A DNA stretch of 64,000 nucleotides from Caenorhabditis remanei (Eukaryota > Nematoda > Chromadorea > Rhabditida > Rhabditidae). The DNA lies in contig NC_071330.1 in NCBI RefSeq assembly GCF_010183535.1, positions 13,373,717-13,437,716 on the forward strand. The letters run 5' to 3'. Positions 12,090 through 23,199 of this stretch are shown piece after piece; position 1 is the first letter of the stretch; the number at the start of each line of letters is the position of its first letter. Under the pieces are notes generated by a model that saw only the letters and a list, made by a program, of their open reading frames with translations, was not told the DNA's origin and did not search any database. A program made the translations under genes and the position numbers.

Positions 12090-12364
12090 CCCTCTCTCAC
12101 TCTTATTACTAAGTAAACCCTCATTTTCACGAGAAGAATGAGAGAATTCACGCAGAGAAAAAGAGAATCCTAGACCTGAATAGAATATCGACGAATTCTG
12201 CATTAGTCTCCCCTAACACCACACGAGAAACACATGTCTTCCAGGTGACCTTCTGGTTGGTTGCCGAAAAAATGTATTCCTATTTTTATTAAATTCTAAT
12301 TTATATTTTTATTGTGATATTCCAACGGGTTATTTGGTTTTCTGTGGAGGATTTGTGGTAGAAG
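12090..12364 (+). promoter_or_regulatory. Promoter/first-exon cassette, copy B (duplicate of 14437-14683)
   Basis: It contains GAATAGAATATCGACGAATT, CCACACGAGA, GGTGACCTTCTGGTTGGTTG, then CTATTTTTATTAAATTCTAA and GGAGGATTTGTGG, and ends GTAGAAG with the donor GTGAGT. The 14,437 copy matches through most of this. The element directly downstream is a gag-like frame, so this may be the 5' region of that retroelement. Confidence 0.6.
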
Positions 12365-13667
12365 GTGAGTAATATTTCAACAATTTTTTGGAAGGCTAAA
12401 AGAAAGTATTTAAGTAACGCAGAAAATCAACTACAAAAGTTGTACAATGTCTCAACGGGAACAGCAGAGACAGGTCTGCCGCTAGCATCGATCAGAACAA
12501 TTTATGGATGGAAAAATGAAGCAGAAAATGTAATCAAAAAGCAAAAGAAGTAAGTGAAGAAATATTCGTTTCAGAAAAAAAGCAAGGTAAATACCACAGT
12601 TTCAGGAAAGACTTTCCAATTGATGAACAAGAATCTCGTCGACATTCCAACATTTCACGGAGATATAGAGCAATGGGAAGTTTTCTACCAAGTTTTCAGA
12701 ATAATGGCAGAGGAAGATGACAACATCCCAAAAGTGATGAAACACAACATTCTCCGAAATCATGTGTCAGGTAAGCCATTTGACCTCATTTCCGCTTTCA
12801 AAACCGATGGAACAGAATTCAAAATTGCTCTGTCGAGACTGAAGAAGCAATACACTTCCATCATAATTCAGTACCGGCCAAAATGATATCATGATTTTTT
12901 TTTCAGTTGAAAATTATTTCCAACTTTGAAAGTGTGTCATGGTAAAACTAACTGTCCCACAAAATAACCTTTTTAAGGATCAAACTGACCAAGAGTAGAG
13001 CTCTATATTTGTAGTTGACAACTTTTCTGTGATAGTACTCCCTAGCAAGTTACATATCGACAAAGTAATTTCTCCCTCAAATCGACACATTTCTGTGAAA
13101 AATAGTGCGATTTTTGAGCTGTTGTCTTGAAAAGACCATAACTCTTCAGGGAGTGTCCGTACAAAAAAGTTGCCAACTATAAAAATGAAGCTCTACTCTA
13201 GATCTGTAGGAAAGTAGGACCTTTTCAATCGAAAAAGGCAAAATATGATATTTTTTGCCCGGTACTGTATATACACAAATTTAAAGCTTCCTATCTAAAT
13301 CGAGACAACCATTCAAATATCTCTTGCTCGACGTCAAAAAACCAACTAAAGAATACATTTCCAGGTAAACCAAAAAATGGTCAAACGCCAAATAGAGCAT
13401 GGCTACTCGTCGTACGGATTTTCAACAATGTCCTCAACATCCAAACACAACAGATGCTGCAAGAAATGGCAAGGAAACGTCGAAGAAGAGCTAAAGAGGA
13501 ACGAAACAGTAGGCAACAGCTCATGGTGCACCATCTTAGGATCTGCCCACACCCAAAGTTTCGATCCGAACATCAGAAAGAAAGAAGAGACCAGAGGTAT
13601 ACCATATGGAGTCAAGAAAGCGATAAAGAAAATATTCAGTCAAAAAAGATTCCCAAAAGTTAATTGA
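12365..13667 (+). pseudogene. BEL/Pao-type gag remnant (DUF1759-like), interrupted by a MITE
   Basis: The frame at 12554-12868 contains IPTFHGDIEQWEVFYQVF and KVMKHNILRNHVSGKPFDL followed by ALSRLKKQYTS. This order matches the DUF1759 region of Pao-family gag proteins (sFsGD..eW..F...f; ..KF.yL...l.G.A...i; A...Lk.rYg). A 399-bp MITE sits inside it at 12869-13267. After the MITE a possible continuation (13377-13667) is open in two frames and basic. The upstream piece from 12365 is separated by a likely intron (acceptor near 12574). No protease follows, and the nearest RT fragment is behind a second copy of the leader cassette, so the element is broken or nested. Confidence 0.6.
12869..13267. 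repeat. TA-targeting MITE inside the gag remnant
   Basis: The ends are CAGTACCGG and CCGGTACTG, with inverted inner arms (GTTGACAACTTTT against AAAAAAGTTGCCAACTA). The same termini bound 58,696-59,120. The 5'-CAGTACC end and TA next to the right end fit a Tc1/mariner-type non-autonomous element. It splits the gag-like frame. Confidence 0.75.
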
Positions 13668-14250
13668 AAGGTGTATTTTTTCCTGAATAAATTGTTAACA
13701 AAAAGCGAAGTTCCGAAAATTTAAAAACAATTTTCATTTAATTAGCAAAATTCACAATATTCCGAGTGATCAGGAGTTATGAAACTTTGGATAAAGTAAA
13801 ATATTAAAATTAAAGAAGTGCTCCACCACGGTTAGCTGAACCATAATTGTATTGTTGCACGTTTTGTCTTTGATGACATAATTGCTGCTACGACATCATT
13901 TTTAACATCTTCCTTCAAATAAAACCATTTTCAAAGAAAGATCATTTAAAATAATACTTACGATTATTGGGTCCGACCAAACATTCATTATAGGATTAGC
14001 CGGAGTGTTAGATGGTTGGCTGTTGAAGTGGTGCATGTTGCAACGTTGGAGTGAAGATACCTAGAATATGGTGTATTGTGAAGGGGAAATTATGTATTAT
14101 AACAAAACCAACTTACTTCAAGTATTTCCTGAATTCGTCTTTCTCCTCATCGTCAGATCCATATTATTCACCAAAATGTGATCTGACACGTAATATCTCC
14201 GATTCTGAAAATATAAAAAATTACAAATGCTACTTTTCAACATTGTGACT
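13668..14250. other. No gene recognised
   Basis: AT-rich stretch between the gag remnant and cassette D. A minus-strand short exon-like segment near 13,970-14,050 shows no family signature. I see nothing supportable here. Confidence 0.4.
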
Positions 14251-14251
14251 T

Positions 14252-14345
14252 ACCTTCAAATTAGCATTACAAATAGATAGAAAAAATTAGAATTGAATAA
14301 AAATCAGAAAGACCATTGTTCGACGAGCCATTCAGTAGGCTATCA
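14252..14345 (-). promoter_or_regulatory. Promoter/first-exon cassette, copy D
   Basis: The minus strand reads GATAGCCTACTGAATGG, CTCGTCGAACAATG, CTGATTTTTATTCAATTCT, and ends AATTTGAAG with the donor GTAAGT. Nearly the same order and spacing occurs at 37,800, 39,390 and 40,385. Confidence 0.65.
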
Positions 14346-14436
14346 GAATGTAAATTGTTACGAAATACGGGGAAAGAACAGCGAGTGGGAGCGGAGGGAG
14401 CAGAGAAGCAGGTGTCCTACATGGAGGAACGTCATT

Positions 14437-14683
14437 TCCTCTCTTTCTCTATTACTAAATTCTCACATTTACGAGAAGAATGAGAGAATGCACGCAGAAA
14501 ATAAGAGAAGGCGTTCTCTGAATAGAATATCGACGAATTCTGCATTAGTCTCGCCTAACACCACACGAGACACACTTGTCTTTCAGGTGACCTTCTGGTT
14601 GGTTGCCGAAAAAATGTATTCCTATTTTTATTGAGATCTAATTTGTATTATTTGTTGTGATGTTGGAGGATTTGTGGTAAAAA
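14437..14683 (+). promoter_or_regulatory. Promoter/first-exon cassette, copy C
   Basis: Duplicate of 12,090-12,364 with point differences. It ends GTGGTAAAAA with the donor GTGAGTATC and is followed by an intron-like stretch and an acceptor (CATTTCAG, about 14,750) ahead of the reverse-transcriptase fragment. Confidence 0.6.
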
Positions 14684-14929
14684 GTGAGTATCTGTCAATT
14701 ATTTTTTAGTTCATGCAATCTTAGATAAAACACAAAGTTTCATTTCAGAAACAAGGAAAACAGCCGTGTTGTAGCATTTTTTCCATTCAAACCCAACCAA
14801 CGGCAATTTCTTTCAAACAACAATATTCTGCCCTTCATGATAAGCCAGTGTGGGTGAAATTGATTGAAAGTTTTGAAACCATGGAAATATCAGGGATCGT
14901 TGAAAAAGCCTGAAAATGAATATTTCATC

Positions 14930-15205
14930 CCTTACCAACAAGTCTTCAATGCTGGTAGCAATACCATAATGTACTTCATCAAGGTCCATCTCTTTTACCT
15001 GAACTGCAAGGAATTCTTCGAAGATTGAGAAAAGGAAAATATATCATTAGTGGAGATATTGAGAAAGCCTTTTATATGGTAGGTTGAAAAATCCACACCG
15101 ACCACCCAATAGCGGAAATTTCAGAATAATGAGATTTCAACGACTTCCGTTTGGAGTTGCTATCAATGGCGATGTTATCGCGATAATGTCACCATACACC
15201 ATCAT
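14930..15205 (+). pseudogene. BEL/Pao reverse transcriptase fragment
   Basis: After VFNAGS, and a one-base frame change, the frame reads LHQGPSLLPELQGILRRLRK and then KYIISGDIEKAFYM. A second piece just downstream reads MRFQRLPFGV. These match, in order, the fingers/palm of BEL/Pao reverse transcriptases (LhQGP.LLP.L.giLlRfR, tADIekAFlqi, yrf.rvpFGv). Only about 80 residues survive, with a frameshift and a missing catalytic block, so the copy is dead. Confidence 0.75.
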
Positions 15206-15611
15206 CGACGATTAGTCGTGTCGTGCGCCGCGCCAGAGTACAATCGCTTTAACTCCTCATATGTAGTAGCAGTTTCGTGGACCAGTCTTCGTGAGTATAA
15301 GTACTCTATTGGTTTCAACTCTTTTCATATTCTGTTTCCAACCATTTGTCACTCGTCCATCACTTTCCCCCTTTTTCACCCCTTTTTCCTCCGATCTTCA
15401 TAACCCATTGTTTTATATTCCTTTTTCCCTCTCAATAAACTATATATTCCCACTGAACCACTCGTTGCCCAGAAAGAGAGATTACTCCCCAAGTAGTCTC
15501 TTTATTGGTGCATCGACTCTCGTTAATCATACCAGTTTTTCATTTGTCAGCATAAACTCCCGTATAAAAGGGAGGTACATATCTATCACTCATTAATAAA
15601 TATTATATACC
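15206..15611 (+). other. LTR- or promoter-like sequence without a gene
   Basis: It contains polypyrimidine runs, CTCAATAAAC (a poly(A)-type signal) at about 15,434 and GTATAAAAGGGA (a TATA-type box) at about 15,562. This could be an LTR remnant linked to the adjacent RT fragment. No second copy was found in the window to prove that. Confidence 0.3.
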
Positions 15612-16030
15612 ATAGTTGTACGGAATGCCATTTTCCGAAAACCGGAATCCGGAATCCGGAACCGGAATCAAATTTTTAATTTTCCGGAATCCGGAATCCG
15701 GAACCGGAATGAAGTTTTTCAAATACCGGAATCCGGAATGATTCGATAAACTTGATAGGCCAAGTCATTTTTTCGAGTGTTTTTAATTATATATAAAGTT
15801 TAAAACTACTTTTGAGGTTCAAAACCGAAAAAGAAGTAATGCAGTTGTCTTTAAAACTCAAAAAAAAATTTTTAAATTTAAACTTCAGGATTCCGGAAAA
15901 AAATTCAAAAAACCGGAATCCGGAATCCGAAATCGGATTGAAAATTTTCATTTTCCGGAATCCGGAACCGGAACCGGAATGTCAAAAAAAAAACCCGGAA
16001 TTCCGGAATCCGGATTCCGGACAACTGTGT
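15612..16030. repeat. Element with expanded CCGGAAT repeats, copy 1
   Basis: Ends resemble each other in inverse orientation: ATAGTTGTACGGAATGCC at the left and GGATTCCGGACAACTGTG at the right. The body is full of CCGGAATCCGGAA words on both flanks of an AT-rich centre. The same CAACT(G/C)TG end is seen at about 41,045, 49,620 and 63,905. Confidence 0.65.
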
Positions 16031-16161
16031 TATATACCACTGAACACTATAAAAAGTTCGTTCATCAACGAATGAGAACTGAAGAATGTTGCTCATGATT
16101 CAGAATATTTCAACCAAATTCTCAATTTAGAAAAAAGCACCACCAATTTTGAAGGTGTTTT

Positions 16162-16500
16162 CCAGGGACGAGCGGCAATACCGTTGCCGGAATTGCCGAC
16201 TTTTTTAATGGATTGCCGTTGCCGGGTGCCGACTTTTTTTCGGCAATGGGTTTTTCAGTTTTTTTTCTAAATTTATCCAATTTTCAAGCTGAATTCGACA
16301 AAAGTAATGAACAATTGAAAATTCTTGCTTTCTCGATCCCGAGACCTGGAAAGTTTTCAATGCACGCGCCTTTAAAAGTTCTACGAGTGTAAAAGAGGCT
16401 TTCATTGAACAAACTGAATTCAAGAAAAAAACACCCGACTAATGAAAAATCCTTATCATTACATGTTGTCGAAAATTGCCGGGTTGCCGCTCGTCCCTGG
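16162..16500. mobile_element. MITE with 17-bp terminal inverted repeats
   Basis: CCAGGGACGAGCGGCAA at the left is exactly inverted as TTGCCGCTCGTCCCTGG at the right. Subterminal CGGCAATTGCCG-like words repeat on the left side. No convincing target duplication was found. Confidence 0.75.
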
Positions 16501-16868
16501 TGTCTTCTCAATGAATAAAATTGTTAAAGACAACGAATAGAGCTCTTGTTAAGACATGCATAATCCAAATTCCCCCTATTCTTCTCATTATTTCACCTCA
16601 GATATCATCTTAATAGAAAACGTCGGAGAGAAAGGGAAAGGGAACAGTAAAAAACGCCGAGAAAGTCAGATGACTTACTTTTTTCTGCTATCTCTTCTTT
16701 GCTATCGAAAGTTGACGATCTTCTTGACAGGTCGACATAGGTCGAAAACAGGCGACTGGGAAAATTAAAAGAACATTTATTGCACTAAATGTATTATTAA
16801 ACAAAAAATTAAATATAACTCATTTAGAATTGCTACTTTTCTCTTCGGTGTCCTCCAAGACATCGTCT

Positions 16869-17096
16869 TTATAAAAATACTTCCGGATCCAATCGTTTGA
16901 TTTGGAGAGATGGCCAATATATTTGATGATGATGGCACAAGGTGTAAGTAAGCTCTTCAAGTCTATCCATCGGAGCATTGCAGTCGTCCGCAAGAACCGA
17001 GTACAATGGAGTCTTTGCTGTTCCTTGGAGAGTGGTGTGCGCATTCAAGAAGAATTGCTTGCGAAGAATTGAATTTGCTTTTCGGTAGGTCCATAG
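16869..17096 (-). pseudogene. Argonaute PIWI-domain C-terminal fragment
   Basis: Read on the minus strand, a 75-codon frame contains QFFLNAHTTLQGTAKTPLYS, then VLADDCNAPMDRLEELTYTL and CHHHQI. This is the order of the PIWI domain late region in Argonautes (F.L.sH..lQGT.kp..Y.vL.Dd...s.d.le.lTy.LCh.hqi). The expected continuation towards the last catalytic histidine is lost: the frame drifts and stops at 16,869-16,871. No upstream PAZ, MID or DDE-containing PIWI exons were recognised. I read it as a gene fragment or pseudogene. The resemblance is to the family in general; I cannot tell the WAGO, AGO or PRG branch. Confidence 0.65.
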
Positions 17097-17099
17097 CTA

Positions 17100-17860
17100 C
17101 ACATAAACCGGATTTTTCATATGAGATCTGAAATGTTAACTATTTTTTCAATATGTAAAAGATATTCAACTCACTTACCATAAATAACTCCAGAATTCAA
17201 ATAAAATCAAATACATATAAAAATATAAGGTGACCAGCCGCTCACGTGGCAGTCTCGGACCAAACAATACCTATAATCGTTTCGGCTTCCTTTTTATAAT
17301 ATTCTCCCTGACCCCATTGCTTGGCCCTGTTACAGGAAGACGACTCTTTTTTGTGCATTTCTTTGTTATCTTTTCACTTCGACAACAGGCCGATACCCGT
17401 TTGTCTCTGATATCTCTCATTCACTTTTATTGGGTCACTTTTTTCTAAAATGCTGCGTCTCTGAGATAATCGTTTTAAACTTTCACTCTCCAATTGTAAT
17501 AGGTCATCTTCTACGAGAAATAAAATACTCTCGGCGTTGTAACTTTGCTGAAAGTGATGATACCGTTGAAATTCACGGAGCATCGGATAGATCTCGTTGT
17601 GCTGAATCTAATGATACCCAAGACTCATAAGACGAAAACCAGTGGAAATTTGGCAGATTTTATCTTCTAAACGCTATAACTTTGCTGAAAATTTCGATCC
17701 CAACAAGAATATCAGGACAATTGGATAAAACAACACACCGACAGACAAAAAATAATAATTTTGTGGGACACATTGTCTCACTATGACACCCTCTCAAAGT
17801 TGGACATTTTCCACGGAAAAAGGCACAATTTAATACACTTTTGATCGAACTGTATATGTG
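17100..17860. other. No gene recognised; MITE edge near 17,780
   Basis: Contains GACACCCTCTCAAAGTTGGA and GAACTGTATATG, words of a dispersed fold-back family. A minus-strand frame at 17374-17583 has no family signature. Nothing further can be supported. Confidence 0.4.
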
Positions 17861-17866
17861 CTTATT
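17861..17866. repeat. Left target-site duplication CTTATT
   Basis: Six bases immediately outside the left palindrome end are identical and in the same orientation to 36,741-36,746. The chance of a given 6-mer match is about 1 in 4096, and the length is that known for Mavericks. Confidence 0.7.
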
Positions 17867-17884
17867 AGTAGTGTTCGGTCCCAA

Positions 17885-18085
17885 GATTCTCCACCACCAT
17901 GAGTCATCATGAGATAAGATCTCCGAAAATGGAGGGATACACCGTGTCGGAGATAAGATCTATGGAGGGATACCCCGTAGCGGAGATTACAATCTCCGCG
18001 GTTATGATATGTTATGATATGTTATGATTAGTTATGATAATTCATTATGATTATTAATTATGATTATTAATTATGATTTTTTTGA
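17885..18085. repeat. Subterminal repeats of the left arm
   Basis: GAGATAAGATCTCCG / GGAGGGATAC / CGGAGATAAGATCT units occur twice, followed by TTATGATATG and ATTATGATTATTA runs. Related words on the other strand occur at 62,985-63,140, outside this element. Confidence 0.65.
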
Positions 18086-18351
18086 ATGAAATTTCAAATT
18101 TTTTCACAATTTATTAAAATTTTGCACATTTTTAGATTTTGGCTAGAAATTTCAGAAAAAGAAAACTTTTTACGACTCAGGAAAAAAGTTTTTGCATTTT
18201 TGAAATTTTCACTTCATAATGCTCATGGCCTAGAAATCCAATTGTTAGGCCGAGTGCAATTGTAGGTATAATGCCCAGGTAAGTTCCTTCCAGTCGGGGA
18301 TACTGTACATTATTGAAGAGACAGGAGAGACGACAGAGAAATGTACGAACG

Positions 18352-18569
18352 GGCACCGACACAAGATTTTTAAATTATTCTCGTGTAGGTGGTCGAGATT
18401 AAAATCTAACTCTTCACGTTGAAAAAAAAAGACAAATCATTCAATGTCAAAAATCTGTTCGTGAGCCGACACAAGATTTTAAATGTTTCTTGTGTCGGAG
18501 GTCGAGATTAAAATCTAACTCTTCACGTTGAAAAAAAAAGACAAATCATTCAATGTCAAAAAAAAAGAC
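18352..18569. repeat. Two-unit direct repeat (about 110 bp) in the left arm
   Basis: CCGACACAAGATTTT, then GTCGAGATTAAAATCTAACT, CTTCACGTTG, an A-run and GACAAATCATTCAATGTC occur twice in tandem. The A-runs are where three of the arm-to-arm length differences fall or lie close by. Confidence 0.75.
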
Positions 18570-18609
18570 TGTTCGTGACCATGAAAATCTTTATTGCAAA
18601 AAAACTTAT

Positions 18610-19154
18610 TCAATCCAAAATTCTTGCATATCCTCTATTGAGGTCCACACATCGATTACACATTTTAAGAATCATTCGACCTTCTTCAAACGTCCAGACC
18701 AGCTTTCCAGCACAACACTTCATCACAGCTACATCCAGTTTCCCTTTTGACTTGTCAAGAACTCTGAGTGGGGCATCTGAAATATCAAGATGAATAAAAA
18801 CTTTGCATACAGAAAACAAGTACCGTCAAAGCTAATTTCTCCAAATTGTTCTCGCGAAACCTTCTTTGGTTTTGTTGCACGAGTTCTCGAGACGGGAACT
18901 TTCTTGACAGGCGTTTCCAAGAGTTGTTTTCTACTCTTGAAGAGCTTCTTTATCATTGACACTGCAAAAGACAATAATTTTAAAGCAACTGGCGAATCGT
19001 TCTTACCTGAATCTTTTTGCGAGTCTGGAATCGATTCTCCGTCATGTTCAGAAACAAATTGGCTTGATGGAGGGGAATATTGGTCGAGAGGAAGCGGAAT
19101 TTGCAAAGGCTGAACCGTCGGGAAAACAGTAGGACTTGGGTTCAGGAAATCCAT
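18610..19154 (-). CDS. Unknown protein of the palindromic element, left copy
   Basis: Mirror of 35,454-35,998. Three exons join in frame (mirrored borders 19154-19007, 18961-18824, 18776-18610). Identical at every place compared to the right copy, apart from a homopolymer in the 3' flank. Confidence 0.6.
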
Positions 19155-19482
19155 GAGAGCAATAAAAACAGTCACCGGTTTGTATCGAGGAAAAAAAGCA
19201 AGAATGAAGCTTTTCATAACTTTACAGGAAACAATGCTGACGTCAGAAAGTGGGCGGAGCCAAAAGTGTATAAAAAATCTAATACACCAAAAATATAACT
19301 TTTTGCTGTATGCAGAATAATATGAATTCTCTGAGATCAATTAGAACCTATTCTGCGCATACAATGTGTACAAAGCCGTCAAGAAGATTCATATTTGAAT
19401 TTCGAACGGACATGTCAAACAGCACCTCATTTATAATTCATTGTGAATAAAGTTCTCGTTATAAAAAATTTATTCTTTCACT

Positions 19483-19578
19483 ATGGAAACACTCAATCAG
19501 CACATGCGACAAGTGAGGAAGCAGATTCAAATGAGAAAACATACAAAGAGTGCTGTATTTGAGCACATCTACTCATAG
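19483..19578 (+). CDS. Small basic ORF, 31 codons, left copy
   Basis: An ATG preceded by TTATAAAAAATTTATTC starts a short frame (METLNQHMRQVRKQ...) ending TAG. The TATA-type context is the only support. It could be noise or a first exon. Confidence 0.25.
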   Translation: METLNQHMRQVRKQIQMRKHTKSAVFEHIYS

Positions 19579-19770
19579 ATCTACTTTTTTGTCCGGTGAC
19601 GTTTTTCTCTATCAATTAACAATTTCATCTGATTGTCATACACATGTACATGTCCTCCACTTGTTTTATTCTTTCAATACTTGCTTTGACCCCATTGCGG
19701 TTTTCAATGTAGATGGTCTTCATTCGGTATAGTGGTCTGCAATATTGTAAACGGTTACTCTAGAGATTGT

Positions 19771-20618
19771 CTACTCATACTTTATGGGAATCTTACACTC
19801 GCAATCTTCATACACTGACATACCAGCCAAAAGTTTTTGCCATCGTAGACTGACGTAAAACTCTATTCTACGTAATTTGTCAAAGCAACCATCATACCAT
19901 CTTCTCAAGAACTGATTCATATCTTCATTGGAGATTACCCCATACAGATGTATGTTGGCACAATTCATATCCAGTAAATTCCTCAATGTTCCTGGTATGA
20001 TGATTTCATCCAAATCAAACACCCTCTCATAAACCAACTCGTCTAGAGTGTCCAAGTCTACAGATAATGCTTTTGAGACTTGAACACTCACCAAAAATCG
20101 AGTCACACTGAAACTTTTGACAGGATTCTTCAAAGAGATTGAACATTTCTCAACGAATATGTTGGATAACCATTTGGTAACGTATTCAACTTCTTCTTGT
20201 TTTTCAAGATTAAGACTCAGTCTACCAATACTTTGGATAGAGCACAAATCCATCAATTGGTTTGCAATTTCAAATCCATCAAACAGAACGTTATTCGACC
20301 AGCGACAAAGACTGTTCTTTCTAGATCTTTAGTTCATTGCACCAACGCTTATGATACCCTTTACTTCTGGACACGCGTTGCGGTAAATGGTTATATCGAA
20401 TTCATTATCGCTATCAAACTCTATTGACAACGAGTATTGTCGTCTTATTGCACTTTTGACATAGCCTGATGCTTTCTTTGAGCAAAATGATAATGCGACC
20501 CTGCAAAAACATCAAGTTTTTTCTGCTAAAAAATACAAACTTACATGTCATGTGGACTCATCTGCAGAAGAATATTTTTCAACACGAGGTATGGGAAGCA
20601 CAAAAGTGGGAGAGGCAT
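19771..20618 (-). pseudogene. F-box / FBA_2 protein with one in-frame stop, left copy
   Basis: Mirror of 33,990-34,837. The premature TAA lies at 20,329-20,331 on the minus strand, the same position as in the right copy, so the lesion predates the arm duplication or was homogenised. Confidence 0.7.
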
Positions 20619-22060
20619 CGCAATGGTGTAAGATGTTGAACTCCACATAAAAAATCAAAGTCACAGACGTAAATGTGTTGTAGAACTGCTAAATGGCTAA
20701 AAATATATCTTTAACATCAGAGGCATATGGAAGCTGACAGTATCATACCGTTCGTTTGAATTATTTGAATAAATGTTTCACCTATCTCAGATCAGATCTA
20801 TAGATATCCTGGCGCCCTCATTAGTGCACAAAAGAACGCTACGCACATGTCAATGATTGACACCTCCCTTCTCCCCCCTCAGGGACAATTAGGTCATTTA
20901 AAAGGAGGCTAATATGCGAAATCTTCATTTTTCCGTCAAGAAACTAGAAATGGAACCCGTTCCAAACAACTTTTTCTTTAAGATGTCGAACTCCACATAA
21001 AAAATCAAAGTCACAGATGAGTTGTGGAAATGGTAAATGACTGAAAATATAACTTTTACTTGAATCAGACGTTGTCAAGGAATAACAAATGTTGATCTAA
21101 AACTGTCATAGAACAAAAGTGAAGTACTATGAAATAGTAATGTTGCAAGTCTCTAAAAACAGCACATTCATATTCCTTTACCCCTAACTCTAGCAACACT
21201 CCAACACCACCGACCGGTAAATGAGTTGCCGCGGTGAGCGGTGACGAATGTTCGGTCTACCTAAACGGTGGTGAGTAAAACGAACCCCTTGCAAAGACTG
21301 TTCCATACTATTCTTTCTACAGAACAAGGACAGTTTTATGTTAAAAAAAATGGGTATCTGAATAGATACCTATAATAATCCTAAATGAAACCACACTCAA
21401 TGCGTTCAAATCAATTTCATTACTCCTTTCTTTTCCACTTTTTGTTATATTGCCAGAATAATTCCACCTTTTAAAAAATTATTTGAATACTGTTTTCACA
21501 TATCTCTGATCGCATCTATAGATACCCCTCATTACAGGCGCCCTCCTAAGTGCGCACAAAGAAAGCGCTACGCACATGTCAGTGATTTATGACATTTTCT
21601 CCACTAGGTTTTTTTTTCAGATGAATATTATTGAATCAACAAACTTTTCCGAGAAAAAACAAAGATATTCCCAGTGGATAGAATGTTGAAGCGACATCTC
21701 CAGATTATACGTCATCACATGTGAAAAGCTTACCAAATTATAAGTGTAAAAAATATACAACAAAAACTTTGGATGGTACCTTCTTCATAGTTCGCAACGT
21801 GGAATTGACACATATGGATGAGGAGAAGCAACACTTGATGGATAAAATAAAAACAAATGTGGAAGATGACGGAGAGACGCGAGAAGGGGAGCATGAGGAA
21901 AGAGAAACGCATGACAAATTTTCAAATTGCGCGCTGTCAATGTTTCCGCACCGGTTTTTCTTCTTCTCTCTCGTTTCCACACCGGTTTTCTTCTTCTCGA
22001 CAAGGCGGAGCTTGGAAGCACAATAAATAAGACACAACAAGGAGGCGATTTCTTCATTCT
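20619..22060. other. Left-arm stretch without a supported gene
   Basis: Contains two related copies of GGCGCCCTC...GCTACGCACATGTCA (about 20,810 and 21,535), a repeated TAAGATGTTGAACTCCACAT / AAAAAATCAAAGTCACAGA unit (20,628 and 20,980), and one 127-bp-family repeat. An open frame at 21721-22026 contains FFIVRNVELTHMDEEKQHLM but lacks an ATG context and family signature. The mirrored stretch is 32,548-33,989. Confidence 0.5.
21183..21288 (+). repeat. 127-bp-family repeat, left copy 1 (diverged)
   Basis: Core ACCGACCGGTAAATGAGTTG, then CCGCGGTGAGCGGTGACGAA and GGTGAGTAAAACGAACCCC. It differs at several positions from the other copies. Confidence 0.8.
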
Positions 22061-22168
22061 AAGAAACACTACTGAATGCGTTTCGCCCGATTATGTATGA
22101 TTATTTTTGAATTCTAATTTTATGTTTTTTTTTGCACTGGCGGTTTCGAACAATGGAGGTTGGAGGTT
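22060..22168 (+). promoter_or_regulatory. Promoter/first-exon cassette, copy H (left arm)
   Basis: Reads ACTACTGAATGCG, GATTATTTTTGAATTCTAAT and ends TTGGAG with the donor GTTAGT. The next acceptor (TATTTCAG at 22,415) leads two bases later into the ATG of the gene at 22,418. That arrangement supports its role as an untranslated first exon. Mirror: 32,440-32,548. Confidence 0.6.
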
Positions 22169-22417
22169 AGTTCTGGATCAGTTCCATTAAAAGAATAACA
22201 ATATTTTACTAGACTTCAAAAAAAAACTTTTTCATGTTAGTAATAATGGACAAAGTAAATCCCGTAAAAAATATTTCATATAGGTGCACTCAGTTGCAAG
22301 AGTTTGGTGCACAATATCTCAATCTCATACTAAAGACTGGAATTAAAGCAATTTCTTTTTCTGCGCTTCAAGTCTTTCAAGTTCACTGTTATTCCAACTA
22401 AGACCTTTATTTCAGAC

Positions 22418-23199
22418 ATGTCCTCCTCTCAAAAGCTGTTCAATCACGTTCCAACTACCACCTTCGTCAAAACCGAGGATTCTGTCGATTCTGAGAATTT
22501 CCCAGTCAGGGCGATTCCATACACCAGAGAAGAGCTCTTTTCTCGGATGGAGTTCAGATGAAATCCCCGAGTTCCAAGGGTCATCGTCACCAATCAAATC
22601 AAAGAGGAGTCTCAAAACTCATTCGATGCCTTTGCGCCAAATGAGTTGTTGGATTCAGCTCCTGAAGTCACCCCAGCCATCGATGGACATCAAGAAGACC
22701 TCTTCAACTCAGAATTGGTAGAAAGAACACTTGAAATGTTCATGGATGCTGCGAGCAGAGGACAAACTCTCAATTTGGTATATTATTTTTTCTTTTTCAT
22801 TAATTTTTTGACAAGACCAATTTATTGCTGAACACTCTCACTGATTTTTTCATTTAGACACTTTCAGTTTCTATCATTCAGTACTTGTTTTTTTGTTTTG
22901 CAACTGTCAATTGATAAGTATCACTATCATTGAGTCATCCCTCCCCATATAATATTATTAAGAATAAGTGAATACACCATAATATTCATTCAATTTTACA
23001 ACTTTAGCTATCAATAATTCATTTTTCAGAATCCGGATCCAGAAGAAGTCTTGACTGATGAGGACCTGTAGGAGGAAGATGCCTCAGCCAGGATACCGAT
23101 CCGGATTATTATCCAGATACGCAAGAGCAGCGAGACCGTCCATCAGACTTCAGAATCCCACGTTCCGCCTCACGTGACCCACTCGATTTGGACTATTAA
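22418..23199 (+). pseudogene. Broken two-exon gene of the element, left copy
   Basis: Exon 1 (22418-22777) begins MSSSQKLFNHVPTTTF after a perfect acceptor. It has an in-frame TGA at 22,559-22,561, yet stays open and protein-like afterwards (VIVTNQIKEESQNSF, LVERTLEMFMDAASRG). Exon 2 (from 23030) continues NPDPEEVLTDEDL and meets a TAG at 23,069-23,071. A frame change near there then gives an acidic tail ending DPLDLDY at 23,199. Three lesions make it a pseudogene. No family recognised. All lesions are shared by the right copy. Confidence 0.55.

Noticed and set aside
18790..19298. Plus-strand frames over the three-exon gene at 18610-19154
   Set aside because: They cross the introns of the opposite-strand gene and have no motif; the minus-strand gene explains the openness.
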